DNA from: AP-15 sp963772965
GTDB taxonomy: Bacteria > Pseudomonadota > Alphaproteobacteria > ATCC43930 > CGMCC-115725
DNA length: 64,000 bases
Direction: 5' to 3'
Assembly (NCBI GenBank): GCA_963772965.1
Contig: CAVYZU010000004.1
Location: 62,001-126,000, forward strand
The notes below the pieces were generated by a model that did no database searches, was not told the DNA's origin, and saw nothing but the letters and a program-made list of their open reading frames with translations. Made by a program: the position numbers and the translations under genes. Shown here one piece after another: positions 9,365-19,870 of the stretch (position 1 is the first letter of the stretch; each line of letters starts with the position of its first letter).

Positions 9365-9706
9365 TGCGTCCTCCTGGCGCGGCCTCGCAACGTAACGTTT
9401 GCTGGCCGCCGGGAATTCCTATTCAACCATGTTGGTGCCAATGCTCAACCTGGGTCATCAGTCGGCGAACGCCGCCACTAAAATCACATACAGTGCCCTT
9501 GCCATATCGCAGTCCTGCCTCGCCCACCGACCCATCCGCGCGGATGACGCAATGCTTTAGCCGTCGGTCTCAATCGCGCCCTTCCAACTTAGCTACCGGG
9601 AAAAGCCGCCAAATTGACCTGACCGGAAGTCCCGCACAGATCTTGCCTGAGCAATAATTTGTGCTTACGAGCGTTCCCGCCATTCCGGACAAAAGCGAGA
9701 AAACCG
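9365..9706. other. Intergenic region, nothing recognised
   Basis: Upstream region of the divergent DUF3300 gene and of the dead Tyr-rich gene at 9707. Open frames here are short and without motifs. It probably contains both promoters, but I cannot point to specific boxes. Confidence 0.35.
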
Positions 9707-10010
9707 ATGCGGGGATCAACGCGGAATATCAAGTGTGCGTTAGTGTTACTACTTGCCAGCGCGATCACGACGCCTGCTATGGCCCATGACGGAGGGTGGG
9801 GGCAGGAGTAATTTTGGGTTCTCATTTGGATTTCCAAGCTTTGGCTTCTACAAACCCGCCTAATATACATTACCGTTATACGCTTATTACCCGCCAGTCT
9901 ACTATTACCAACAACCAGTGGTTTACGGGCCTCGGGTGCGGTACCACCCTTATTACCACCGCCGAGTAGTTCACCATTACTATCGCCGTCATTGCTGTTG
10001 TTGTTGGTAG
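9707..10010 (+). pseudogene. Broken small secreted Tyr/His/Cys-rich protein
   Basis: From ATG 9707 a clean signal peptide reads KCALVLLLASAITTPAMA, followed by HDGGWGQE and a stop. In the next frame from 9807 the sequence continues as SNFGFSFGFPSFGFYKPA, a TAA at about 9861, then YAYYPPVYYYQQPVVYGP, a His/Arg/Tyr-rich stretch and the tail RRHCCCCW ending at 10010. The parts fit one exported, Gly/Tyr-rich surface-type protein of about 100 residues carrying one frame break and one nonsense codon. No known family was recognised beyond PXYY-type low complexity. Confidence 0.6.
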
Positions 10011-10538
10011 ACTACTCAACGACATCCCCCTCGGGGTCGGCGACCCTTCCCAGGGCTGTTCCGTCTGCCGGGTTGATGTATAGCGGCCCGGCCGCAGTGC
10101 TCAATTCAGACCGGCTTGCCGACGGTGTCGTTCGAGCCTGTCAAATTGGGTGACGACTACATCCAGAATGCGGTGAGACCAAAGAATAGGCCAAGGCGGA
10201 AGGCTTTTGCGGCGCTAGTTATGATAGCCCAAGAAAATGCAACACCCTCGATGGTGTTTCAAACCACTCGACCATGACGCATGGAAAGCACTCCCGACAC
10301 GGCTATCGCGCGACCCTGCCAAAATTTTCCATGACATGTCGCCCTGACGCCAAGTTTCCGGCATTCCGCTTATCGAGAAACGGAAACCGGGTGAAGCGAG
10401 GTTGCAGACGATAACCACAAGCCAACCGAATAATCATCAGGTTGTGGCGCTTTGGTGGTCCCGATTATTGTCGCTTTGCGAATAGTCTTTGCGCGCAGGA
10501 CGTTGTAGAGCGACGGGGTAACGGATTCACCCTATCTT
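10011..10538. other. Intergenic region upstream of tamA
   Basis: This 528-base stretch contains one 67-codon open frame on the minus strand (10215-10418), with no recognised motif, no signal sequence and no clear ribosome-binding site. I do not call it a gene. The tamA promoter should lie in the last 100 bases, where composition becomes more AT-rich. Confidence 0.35.
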
Positions 10539-12441
10539 ATGGGGCTTTCACCTGTTCACAGCAAGATCGCTTCATTGATGAGTTTGCGTCGCCAGCCGCC
10601 TCGATTTAGCCGCCGGGCAGCAGCACTGTTTGCGGCCGCGGCCTTTCTGCTAGCGACACCGCGCTCACGGGCAGCCGACCCGCAGCCCTATACCGTCAGC
10701 TTGGCCAAGACCGGTAACGATGCGCTCGATCAGGCGCTGCATGATTCGTCAAACCTTGTGAGCCTGCGGGAAAGCGCTCCCGTCGGGCCATTCGCCCTGA
10801 TCGAACGCGCGCGCGAGGACGCTGTCCGGTTTGAGGCGGCGTTGCACAGCTTTGGCTATTATAAGGGCAGCGTTGACATCACGATCGCCGGCCATGGGTT
10901 GCAGGAAGGCAATCTTCCCGATCTACTGAGCCATGCACCGGCGAGCCCGCCCGTAAAGGTGACGGTCGCGCCAAAGCTGGGCCCACTCTTCCACATCCGC
11001 AAAATCGATATCGAGGGTGCAGTGCCGGCCAAAGTGCGGGGACAGCTTGGGCTCAAACCAGGTGCGCCGGCGCGTGCTCATGAGGTGCTGGCGGCGCAGG
11101 AGCGTTTGCTCGATGCGTTGCGCGGAGAGGGTTACGCGCTTCGCCAAGGTGCCAACACCGACCGTTATTGAGGATCCGGCTGCAAACAGCCTTGACATAA
11201 CGTACAAGGTGACGACGGGCCCTCGGGTGGATTTCGGCAAGATCTCGATAAAAGGGCTGTATAACGTCAACCAAGCCTTCGTCGAAAGACGTTTGCTGAT
11301 CCATTCGGGCGAACAATTCAGCCCCCAGGCACTGGAAAAGGCGCGGGTGGATCTCGCGTCGCTCGGCGTTTTTGCGTCGGTACAGGCCACGACCTCGGAT
11401 AAGCTTGATGCCGAGGGCCGCATCCCGGTCGAGCTCATCGTTGTCGAGCGACCCGCCCATTCCGTTAGTTTTAGTACGGCTTATTCAACCGATCTTGGCG
11501 CCAATTTGACGGCGAGGTGGTCAGACCGCAATCTGTTTGGCAATGCCGAGCAATTGAACCTGTCGGCGGCCGTGCAGGGCGGCGGTACGGCTCTGCGCGG
11601 GCCAGCTAACTACGCAAATGCGCAGTTCATCAAACCCGATTTCCTCAACCGCAACCAATCGTTGCAAGTCGATGCCGGTGCGGTCAGACAGAACTTGCTC
11701 GCTTATGATCAAAATGCGGTCAGCGCGGATGTGCTGCTCAAGCGGACATTTCTCACGTATTGGAGCGGCTCGATCGGCATTTCCGGCGAAGCCGAACGCA
11801 TCGCGCAGGAGGGGGTGACGCGAAACTACACCCTTATCGGGCTTCCGATCGCCGTAAAATACGACAGCACCAACAGCTTGTTGGACCCCACCGCCGGTCT
11901 TCGCGGTGCGGCGACGGCGACGCCGACCCATTCGTTTGGAGGCTCGAATGCCAGCTTTGTGCTGATGCAGCTATCGGGATCGACCTATCTCGACATGTCG
12001 TCGTTATGGAACAATCCCGGGCGCAGCGTCATCGCGTTGCGCGGACTGATCGGGACTGCCGAGGGCGCCAGCCAATTCGAGCTGCCGCCGGACCAGCGCT
12101 TTTATGCCGGCGGCAGCGGCACCGTGCGCGGTTACAAGTATCAATCGATCGGTCCGCAGTTTGCCGACGGCAATCCGCAAGGCGGTACGTCGATCGCTGC
12201 TGGCACCGTCGAGCTGCGCCAACGCATCCTATCCAATTACGGGGTTGCGGCATTCCTTGATGGCGGGCAGGTGTCGGCCAGCGGTTCGCCCTTTGTTGGC
12301 GGGTTGAGGCTCGGAGCCGGCATTGGCGCCCGTTATTACACCTCGTTTGGGCCGATTCGCCTCGATGTCGCCGTCCCGCTGACAAGGATCCACAACGGAG
12401 GTAGCTTCGAAATCTACCTCGGCATTGGACAGGCCTTTTAA
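10539..12441 (+). pseudogene. tamA: TamA, outer-membrane translocation and assembly barrel protein, with one +1 frame break
   Basis: Omp85-superfamily protein that works with TamB in envelope biogenesis. The first frame (to 11171) gives a signal peptide (RRAAALFAAAAFLLATPRSRA), then POTRA-like repeats including FHIRKIDIEGAVPAKVRGQ. The second frame continues with VPTPTVIEDPAANSLDITY, another POTRA (VDFGKISIKGLYNVNQAFV) and a 16-strand barrel with the Omp85 block FYAGGSGTVRGYKY. It ends in an aromatic residue (GIGQAF). Removing one C at about 11142 (CTTCGCC to CTTGCC) restores GYALAKVPTP and a single frame of about 630 residues. The stop overlaps the tamB ATG (TAATG at 12439-12443). It may be a sequencing error rather than a true mutation. 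Confidence 0.85.
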
Positions 12442-15400
12442 TGCGGCGCGCGCTGAGATGGATCGGCTGGAGCCTCGGCATTCTACTCGCAGTACCGGCT
12501 GTGCTCGTCCTCCTTGTGCTGGCTGGCGCCAACACGCCGCCGGGACAAGCGCTGATCGCTCGGCTTGCTCCGCGATTGACCGGAGGTCTTGTAACGATCG
12601 AGGGGCTTTCAGGACGGTTTCCCGACCGTCTCCATGCCGCGCGACTAAGCCTTCGCGACGAGGACGGCATTTGGGCAAATATCGATGATCTGGACCTCGA
12701 CTGGTCATCACTGCGGCTCGTCACCGGCGACATCGCGATCCACCGGATTGCGGCAACCAAAATCGATGTCCTGCGCCGGCCTAACTTTGGTGGCAGCTCA
12801 TCAAGCTATCGACTTGCGATCGATATAGAGGCCCTCCATATCGGCCGGCTGAGCATCGCGGCGGCAGTAACCGGAAATGCTGCCGCGTCGCTGGCTCTCG
12901 ACGGTTCCGCCGCGATCACCGCGACCAGGCAAGGGCACATCATCCTAGCCGCAAACGGGGTCTCCGCTCCCGGTGATTATCATTTGGATGCAAGCCTCGG
13001 TACTGCGGATCTTCATTTGCGGCTCCGCGGGCAAGAGCCGCCGCATGGATTGATTTCCGGTATTGCCGGTCTCCCGGATATCGGCGCGCTGTCGATCGAT
13101 GGTTATCTTAACGGGCCGCTCTCAAACGTCACGATAAAGCTGGGATTGATGGCGGGTGCGTTGCGCGGGTCGGCGCAGGGCACGGTCGATCTCAACCATG
13201 ACTCGGCCGATCTCGCTGTCGCAGCGACTGCGCCGGCTATGGACACCGCGATCGGATCTGTCGTGGCAGTCGGTTGCCCTCGATGCCAAAATCGATGGAC
13301 CATTGGCACGGCCCGAAGCGTCGGGAACGCTCGACATCGCGGCGCTTAAAGCTGCCCAGGCATCCGTCGCACGGGTGACCGCCAGGGTACAAGGCGATTC
13401 CGGCGCTGCGCGTTTACAGGCGACGCTTGCCGGAATCCGCATTCCGGGGCCCGCATCCCGACCTGTTGGCCGCCAGCCCGGTTGAGGTTACGGCGGAGAT
13501 AAGACTGGACCAGAGGGATCGGCCGATCCGCTTCTCGTTGGCGCATCCTTTGATCACGGCCGAGGGTAAGGCAGTCACCGCCGGCGAGCCACAAGGCAAG
13601 CTCAGGCTCACTCTTTCTAACTTAGCGCCGGTGGCACAGCTGGCTGGGCTCGACCTGCAAGGCCATGCGGTTGTGGATTTGGCGGCAGCGATGCGAGACG
13701 GCACCACTCATATAGACGCCAATGGCATCGTCTCCGCCACGGGCGGGACGGCCCCGGTGCCCGCACTAATCGGCGACGCGGCTCATCTCACGGTATCGGC
13801 CGCGGCAGCCGGATCGAACGTGACCATCTCGCGGTTTGAAATCAACGGTCGCAAAATCACGGCATCAGCGGCGGGCAGCTTGCGCGCCGACAAGTTGGCG
13901 TTCGATTGGCGGCTCGGTCTGCCCGACCTCACGAGCGTAGTACCGACCCTCGCTGGTGCCCTTCGGCTGCAGGGCCAGGTAAGCGGGCCGACCAACAATC
14001 TTGCTGGCACCGCCGATCTCTCGGGAATGCTCGGGCCGGTCGGCAAGCCCAAGGGGCCGATTAGCGCGAATGTGCAACTGCGCGGCTTGCCCAGCAAACC
14101 CATTGGTTCGATCACGGCACAGGGCGTACTGGAGGGAGCTCCGCTCGCATTGGCGCTCGCGGCAATTCGCGGTGACGATGGCGGGCTTCGGGTCGCGGTG
14201 AAGCACGCCGACTGGAAAAGTGTTCATGCCGAGGGGACATTCGCCTTGGCAGCCGGTGCCCGGTTCCCGCTGGGACAGCTCGACCTGCATATGGCGCGTC
14301 TCGATGATCTGCGTGCGCTGGTAGGTGAGCCCATCACTGGGGCACTGACCGCCAGTGTGGTCACCGACGAAACCGGCGGACATCAGCGCGCCAATCTGCG
14401 GATAGTGGGGCGCGATATCGGACTCGTCGGCGCCGCGTCAACAAGCCATGCCGAGCTGAGCGTGGTGATCGTCGATCCGCTGACCCATCCCGTGGTCAAT
14501 TCGCGTGTTGTTGCGAGTGGCAAATTGGCCGGCGGCGGCGCTGCTTCAGTACAGGTCACGCTTGCCGGCCCGGAGGACGCATTCGCGCTGACAGCTAACG
14601 CCGAACTCCGCGATCCGGGAAGCGGCGATGTGCGCCTGGTGACAGCTGGGACGGTCAACGCCGTAACTCGCGTAGCCGCAATATCGAGTTTGCAAGCAAC
14701 CTGGAAGGCCGAGGATTTGCGTCTTCTGACTCCGGCGCGCATCGCATTTGGCAACGGTATCCTTCTCGACCACCTCCGCTTGGGGCTTCGGCAGGGCTCA
14801 ATCGAGGCGAATGGTCGCGTGTCGCCGACGCTCGATTTGGCGGTGACGATGCGTAACATCCCCACCGATGTGGCCGCTGTGTTCTCCCCGGGCTTTGCCG
14901 TCGACGGCGTTTTGCGCGGTGAGGCCCATTTTACCGGCACCCCTACCCGTCCTGAAGGCAAGGTTGAGTTAGCGGCGGCGGGTCTTCGTCTGCGCACTGG
15001 CCCGGGACGAGCGCTTCCGGCGGCCAATGTAACCGCATCGGCCGAGGTCGCAGGGACTAACGCCCGCATTGATGCGCGACTAACCGCCGGGCCGTCAGCC
15101 AATCTAGCCATTAATGGGCAACTCGCGACTGCCCCTTCTGCACCGGTTGATCTACATGCTGTCGGCGCGCTCGATCTGGCGATGCTCGATCCGCTGCTGA
15201 CCGCAAGTGGGCGGCGGGTGGCAGGGCGGGTTTCGCTCGAGGCTCGAGTAGGCGGAACCTTGCGCGCACCGAGTGTAAACGGCGCAGCCCGGCTGGCGGA
15301 CGCGGCGATCGACGACTTTGCTCTGGGTGTCCATATCACCAACATCACGGGCCTCGTCGAGGCTGCTGGAAACAGCATCAGGCTGACGAGCTTGCAAGGC

Positions 15401-16445
15401 CGCGCCGGGCCGGGAACACTAGGGGTCAGCGGCTCGGTCGATCTGGCGCAGCGAGGGCTTGCCGGTCAATTTTGAAATTACTGCGCGCAATGCCCGTCCG
15501 CTGGCGAGCGATCTTCTGACGGCGGCCCTTAATGCCGATCTGAGCCTGCGTGGCGAGGCTCTCGGCAAGCTCGCAATCGGCGGGAAAGTTGACGTGTTGC
15601 ACGCCGAGATTGGCATCCCGAACCGCATGCCGGCTGAGGTGCCAGTCCTTAATGTTCGTGTTGCAGGCCAGCCATCTCCGCCGCCTCCGGCGCCGCCACC
15701 CGCGATCGGGCTCGACCTGACGGTCGCAGCGCATCAGATGGTGGTTCGCGGCCGTGGCCTGTTTGCCGAGCTTGCCGGCTCGGTAAAGGTCGGAGGCAGC
15801 ACCGCCGCGCCGCAGCCGCTCGGCAGCTTTCACATGGTTCGCGGCAATCTCAGCATTGCCGGGCAAACTCTGGCATTCGAGAAGGGCGAAGTCGGTTTCA
15901 ACGGCGGCAGCCTGACCGATCCGAGCCTCAATTTTGTCGCCACCAGTGAGACCAACACCATGAGCGCCTCGCTGGAGATTACCGGCACCGCGAGCAAGCC
16001 GAAGATCACATTGACCAGCACCCCCGAAACGCCTCAGGACGAGGTCCTGGCGCAGCTGCTCTTTCACCGCAGCAGCGCTTCCCTGAGCCCGTTCGAGCTG
16101 GCTTCAGCGGCGAACTCGCTGGCTGAGCTCAGCGGCGCTACCTCAAGCGGCGGCAATCCGCTTGGCGGGCTTCGGCAATCGCTCGGGTTGGAACAGCTGT
16201 CGATCGGCACCGGGCCGAACGGCAATGCCGCGTTACAGGTCGGCCGCTACGTCGCGCCACGCGTCTATATCGGCGCGCAACAGGGTGCGGGCGGCAACAG
16301 CAGTCAGGCCAAGGTCGAAATTGATATTGCCAAAGGCCTGAAAGTGGTGGGGACCGTCGGCACTGGCGCGAACGCGACCCCGGGCGCCACCCCGGCCGAG
16401 TCCGCCGGCACCAGCCTTGGTCTCAAGTACCAATTCGACTACTGA
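12441..16445 (+). pseudogene. tamB: TamB (DUF490), with three +1 frame breaks
   Basis: Long beta-rich inner-membrane-anchored protein that spans the periplasm and partners TamA. The N-terminal anchor is LGILLAVPAVLVLLVLAG, followed by the AsmA-like segment GLVTIEGLSGRFPDRL. The body is repetitive beta structure. The C-terminal DUF490 domain is recognised by GKPKITLTSTPETPQDEVL-type sequence and the terminus LGLKYQFDY. Three single extra bases explain the splits: G at about 13242 (APAM/TPRSDLSWQ), G at about 13453 (RIPGP/HPDLLAASP) and T at about 15459 (AQRGL/PVNFEITARN). The corrected product is about 1330 residues. Translational coupling to tamA is likely. Confidence 0.85.
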
Positions 16446-16803
16446 ACTCGACGGTACTGCAGTCAATCCGAGCGAGTGCGACTTTTACGAGGATTAATTT
16501 TCCTCGCCGCAAAAAATCCCGGAAATTGGTTTGTGAAGATTATCTACGATTTACTGTAGTCGGATAGCGTCTAAGGCGTTCCGGCGGAGCCACATCATTC
16601 CCCTCCCGGTCGCGGCTGCGGGTATCGGGCGCCAAACAGGTGATTCTTGCGGGCTAATGACAACCAGCGCAGAGCGCGTTCGGCAGGATTGTCGACGCGG
16701 CGCGCGTTTCACCCGTCGTATTATTGGCTAGTTGCTCTCGGCGGCACGACGGTGGAGGAAGGCGATCAAGCCGCCTCCGGCCCCATGCCATCGCGCTCGT
16801 CGC
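16446..16803. other. Intergenic region after tamB
   Basis: No gene recognised. The first 120 bases are AT-rich compared with their surroundings (runs of A and T around 16495-16560). The remainder runs into a LysR remnant. This marks the left edge of a stretch of decayed and mobile sequence that extends to about 23.9 kb. Confidence 0.35.
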
Positions 16804-16939
16804 TCCCGGAGCGCTGGTCTCGCTGTTACCGAATTACCGGAAACCGGAGCTGTAGATTGTCGCGCTCCCAAATCGGCAGCACCTGACAACCAAGGTGCGC
16901 GTGTTCCTCGAGATGCTCGTCGAGCGATTTCTCGGGTAG
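16804..16939 (+). pseudogene. C-terminal remnant of a LysR-family regulator
   Basis: One frame reads PGALVSLLPNYRKPEL, an in-frame TAG, then IVALPNRQHLTTKVRVFLE and LVERFLG before a stop at 16937-16939. This is the last strand-helix of LysR effector domains (pattern LxPLLPxY...PxRRHLSxKVRxFxDFLVERF). Only about 45 residues remain, with one nonsense codon, and the DNA-binding helix-turn-helix is absent. Confidence 0.6.
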
Positions 16940-17157
16940 GTGCGCTGGCTCGATGCCGCCATCTAGAGTCGCTGGTTCTTGCGCATGTTCTTACGGCTGA
17001 CGCCGCGGCGGCGCCGTTGGCGCAAAGAACAGAGAACGGTCACGCTCGACTTCGACTGCGATGAAAGCCGCGACCTCCCCGGACATGCGCTGCTCTTCTG
17101 TGATCTTCGTGAATGTATATGTGATAGGACAGTGTAACCGACACCTTCTCCGGCAGT

Positions 17158-17880
17158 ATCAGAACGAGGGTTGGATAGCTGGAGGCGACGAAAGCAGGCA
17201 GCACGCAAAGACCACTTCCCGACAGAGTCGCGTGCAGTTGCGCCCAAACGTGCTGCGCGCACTCGCCGATGCGAAGCTCGCCGACATCAACCAAAACACT
17301 GTTACGCGGCTCAAAAAACTATTGCTGCGGCCCAATAACAGGCCGCGACCGTCACCCGCGAAATCATCAGCCCCTTGCGCGCCGTCATGCGCTTGGCCCA
17401 GGAACGGGGCTGGTGCGACGCCCCTAAGTTCCAAGTGGCAGTCGAGCCCGAGCCGCGCACGCTGTATCTGCTGCCGACCGAAGTCGATAGGCTTACCGCG
17501 GCCGCAGTCCCTCATCTTCGCCCGTTGTTGACGTTTCTCGTCGGCACCGGCGCGCGCCTCAGCGAAGCCATCGAACTCGACTGGTGCGACACGGATTTGA
17601 TCGGGGCTCGCGCGATCTTCTGGCGCACAAAAGGTGGAAAACGCCGCAAGGCACATCTGCCGCCAGTCGTCGTTGCCGCGCTCGCCAATCTGCCGCATCG
17701 CGAGGGACGAATTTTCCGCTGGATAACACGAAATAAGGCCGACGGCACGGTGCGCCGGATTGCCGACTACGCCGACCGCCAGCGCCGCTATGGTGGGCGT
17801 CAACACCAAATGGGCGCACCGAGGCAGGCACGTCTCGCGATCGCTGGCGCGCCTAGAGGGTGGGGTACATGCGCGCCTTG
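17158..17880 (+). pseudogene. Tyrosine recombinase (phage integrase family), truncated and frame-shifted
   Basis: The SAM-like core-binding segment is readable as LADAKLADINQNTVTRLKK (about 17270-17330). After a frame change near 17340 it continues ATVTREIISPLRAVMRLAQ and on into the catalytic domain: FLVGTGARLSEAIELDW (box I, catalytic Arg), then the Lys-bearing hairpin FWRTKGGKRRKAHLP. A second frame change near 17790 is followed by the end of the homology. The HxxR box and nucleophilic Tyr are missing, so it is inactive. It probably marks an old integrative element in the region that also holds IS elements and tRNA sequences. Confidence 0.75.
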
Positions 17881-18206
17881 ATCGCCTCAAGTTGCGCAAT
17901 CGCCTCGCGATCGACGATGCGCGTGAACCGCGGCACCTCTTTTCCCTGCCACTTGGCCGGTTGGTAAAACATGCGCAAGGGACGAAGGTCGAACAGCCCA
18001 CCGTTACGGTACGCATATGCCTCTTCGTAGAGCGGCCGGTATACTTGCATAAAAGCGTCTTCGGGGCGGCAGTCATCTTCAGTGTGATGCCCAACTCCAT
18101 AAATATAGTAGGCATAATTATTTAGCGGCCCATTCGGGTCATGTTTGAAGTGGTAGTAATACCCACTCTCGGGCAGCGGTTTCGGCGGTGGAATATCGTA
18201 AGCCAT
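17853..18206 (-). CDS. DUF1653-like protein
   Basis: A 117-residue protein with the DUF1653 pattern: GYYYHFKHDP, then YIYGVGHHTEDD, then a Tyr-rich strand (MQVYRPLYEE) and DLRPLRMFY. DUF1653 proteins are small beta-rich domains of unknown function, usually about 70 residues. This one has an insertion between strands and a C-terminal helix. The start at 18206 has GGAGAGAAG 4 bases upstream. A longer open frame upstream runs into a duplicated segment and is not used. Its 3' end overlaps the integrase remnant by about 28 bases. Confidence 0.7.
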   Translation of the reverse strand: MAYDIPPPKPLPESGYYYHFKHDPNGPLNNYAYYIYGVGHHTEDDCRPEDAFMQVYRPLYEEAYAYRNGGLFDLRPLRMFYQPAKWQGKEVPRFTRIVDREAIAQLEAIKARMYPTL

Positions 18207-18292
18207 ATCTCTTCTCTCCGGCTGCGCTTCGAACGCCGTCTGGCACCTGGGCAGTTCCGCCATCCGTCGTGAAATATGCCGTTCGCCCGTAG

Positions 18293-18373
18293 TCTTCCAG
18301 GCTACCCAATCGGGCGTTGCAGCTGACCCTCGCAGCGGTGCTACTGCTGGTCGGCGGCAAGCTGGTATTCTGA
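18293..18373 (+). pseudogene. C-terminal fragment of a TauE/SafE-type membrane protein (copy 1)
   Basis: The frame ending at 18373 encodes SSRLPNRALQLTLAAVLLL then VGGKLVF and stop: a final transmembrane helix preceded by RLPNRALQ, as at the end of TSUP (sulfite exporter TauE/SafE) proteins. An in-frame TAG directly precedes it, so only about 26 residues remain. The family assignment rests on this short match. Confidence 0.4.
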
Positions 18374-18479
18374 CCAACGCCAGAGGATGCGAGCGCGCCT
18401 TCGCCCGCCACCCTCAGCCGCGGCCGACGAACGGCATCTTGGTTGCCATCACGGTCAGGAATATGCCGTTCGCCCGTAG

Positions 18480-18560
18480 TCTTCCAGGCTACCCAATCGG
18501 GCGTTGCAGCTGACCCTCGCAGCGGTGCTGCTGCTGGTCGGCGGCAAGCTGGTATTCTGA
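18480..18560 (+). pseudogene. C-terminal fragment of a TauE/SafE-type membrane protein (copy 2)
   Basis: This is the second copy of the same 26-residue membrane-helix remnant, produced by the 187-bp tandem duplication. It is convergent with the SDR gene whose stop is at 18601. Confidence 0.4.
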
Positions 18561-18600
18561 CCAACGCCAGAGGATGCGAGCGCGCCTTCGCCCGCCACCC

Positions 18601-19356
18601 TCAGCCGCGGCCGACGAACGGCATCTTGGTTGCCATCACGGTCAGGAATTGGACGTTTGCCTCGGGCGTCACGGTCGCCATGAACACAATGGCGCGCGCG
18701 ACGTTTTGCACGTCCATCGTCGGTTCTTCGATGACCGTGCCGTTTGCCTGCGGAACGCCGCGCTGCATGCGCTGGGTCATCTCGGTCAGCGCATTGCCGA
18801 CATCGATCTGCCCACAGGCGATGTCGTATTTGCGGCCGTCGAGCGAGGTCGATTTGGTGAGCCCGGTGATCGCGTGCTTGCATGAGGTGTAGGCGACCGA
18901 GTTCGGCCGCGGCACATGCGCCGAGATCGAGCCGTTATTGATGATCCGGCCGCCCATCGGCTTTTGGTCCTTCATGATCTTAAAGGCTTCCTGGGTGCAC
19001 AGAAACGAGCCGGTCAAGATCGAGCCAACCACCGCCTGCCAGCGCTCGAACGGCAATTCCTCGATCGGCGCCGCGGCGCCAAACCCGGCATTGTTGAACA
19101 GCACATCGAGCCGGCCGAAGGTCTCTTTGGTCTTGGCGAACAAGGCGCGCACCGAACCCGGGTTGCTGACATCGGTCGGCACGCCGAGCGCTTTGCCCTG
19201 CATGCTCTCGACTTCGCCAACGACCGCCTGCAGCGGCTCCGACCGACGCCCGGCGACGACGACCGCAAATCCTTCCCGCGCCAGCGCCAAGGCCGAAGCC
19301 TTGCCGATGCCGCTGCCCCCGCCGGTCACGAGCGCCACTTTGCCGTTCGAATTCAT
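18601..19356 (-). CDS. Short-chain dehydrogenase/reductase (SDR)
   Basis: A 251-residue classical SDR oxidoreductase. The cofactor loop TGGGSGIGKA is at residues 11-20, the NNAG motif near 87-90, the catalytic Ser lies in NNGSISAHVP, and the YxxxK pair is YTSCK near residue 155. An Arg/Arg pair after beta strand 2 (AGRRSEP) favours NADP(H). Its last 15 codons lie inside a tandemly duplicated segment. It is isolated from other genes on its strand. Substrate unknown. Confidence 0.9.
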   Translation of the reverse strand: MNSNGKVALVTGGGSGIGKASALALAREGFAVVVAGRRSEPLQAVVGEVESMQGKALGVPTDVSNPGSVRALFAKTKETFGRLDVLFNNAGFGAAAPIEELPFERWQAVVGSILTGSFLCTQEAFKIMKDQKPMGGRIINNGSISAHVPRPNSVAYTSCKHAITGLTKSTSLDGRKYDIACGQIDVGNALTEMTQRMQRGVPQANGTVIEEPTMDVQNVARAIVFMATVTPEANVQFLTVMATKMPFVGRG

Positions 19357-19870
19357 GCTGCTGTTCTCCTGCTGCGGATGTCTGAGGCGTCAGCTTATCG
19401 CAGGGGTGCCATTTCGGCTATCCACCAACCCCGCCGCATGGAGTGGGTTGGAATCAGGATGCAGCAACCTTTCGAGCCCGTGCCGTACGGCAGGCTGAGT
19501 CGGGAGCGATTGCAGATCAGGGCGTCCACCGCGTCAGAGCAGACCCGACCGGTCCTTCGACCAACCGCGGGTAGTGTTGGGCGGCGTTTGGCGAGGGGCC
19601 GGGTTTTTCATTTCACCTGTATTACATTTTCGCTCTTGGAGGAGAGCGAAACCGTTGTTCGAACTCCGCGCACGGAAATGAACGCGGTTCCAGGAACTAT
19701 CGTTTACTCCTGCGGTGCAAGGGAAGCGGAAGCTGCCGCTCGTTGCGCTAAGCGTATGGTACGTTTTGCCATTATACTTTGCCATTATACGTTAAGGAAA
19801 CACTGAGCAATGCCGGCGTAGCCTGGATGGGAGGCTTTTGTGTGAGAGCGGCGTGGCGGATGCGGGCCTA
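19357..19870. other. Intergenic stretch left of an IS element
   Basis: No gene recognised on either strand. At about 19763-19789 a 13-base unit (TTTGCCATTATAC) occurs twice in tandem. The region ends at the left inverted repeat of the IS427-type element. Confidence 0.4.

Larger units (their letters stand above)
18273..18646. repeat. Tandem direct duplication, unit 187 bp, two copies
   Basis: Copy 1 is 18273-18459 and copy 2 is 18460-18646. Corresponding bases are offset by exactly 187. I find a single substitution (CTACTGCTGG in copy 1 against CTGCTGCTGG in copy 2). Copy 2 contains the last 46 bases of the SDR gene coding sequence, so copy 1 carries an orphan duplicate of that gene end. The near identity implies a recent event or an assembly duplication. 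Confidence 0.95.

Noticed and set aside
10215..10418. 67-codon minus-strand frame before tamA.
   Set aside because: No family motif, signal peptide or ribosome-binding site was seen, and the region is otherwise non-coding.
19757..19790. Tandem 13-bp TTTGCCATTATAC repeat considered as a regulatory iteron.
   Set aside because: Only two copies, and no replication or regulator gene is next to them.
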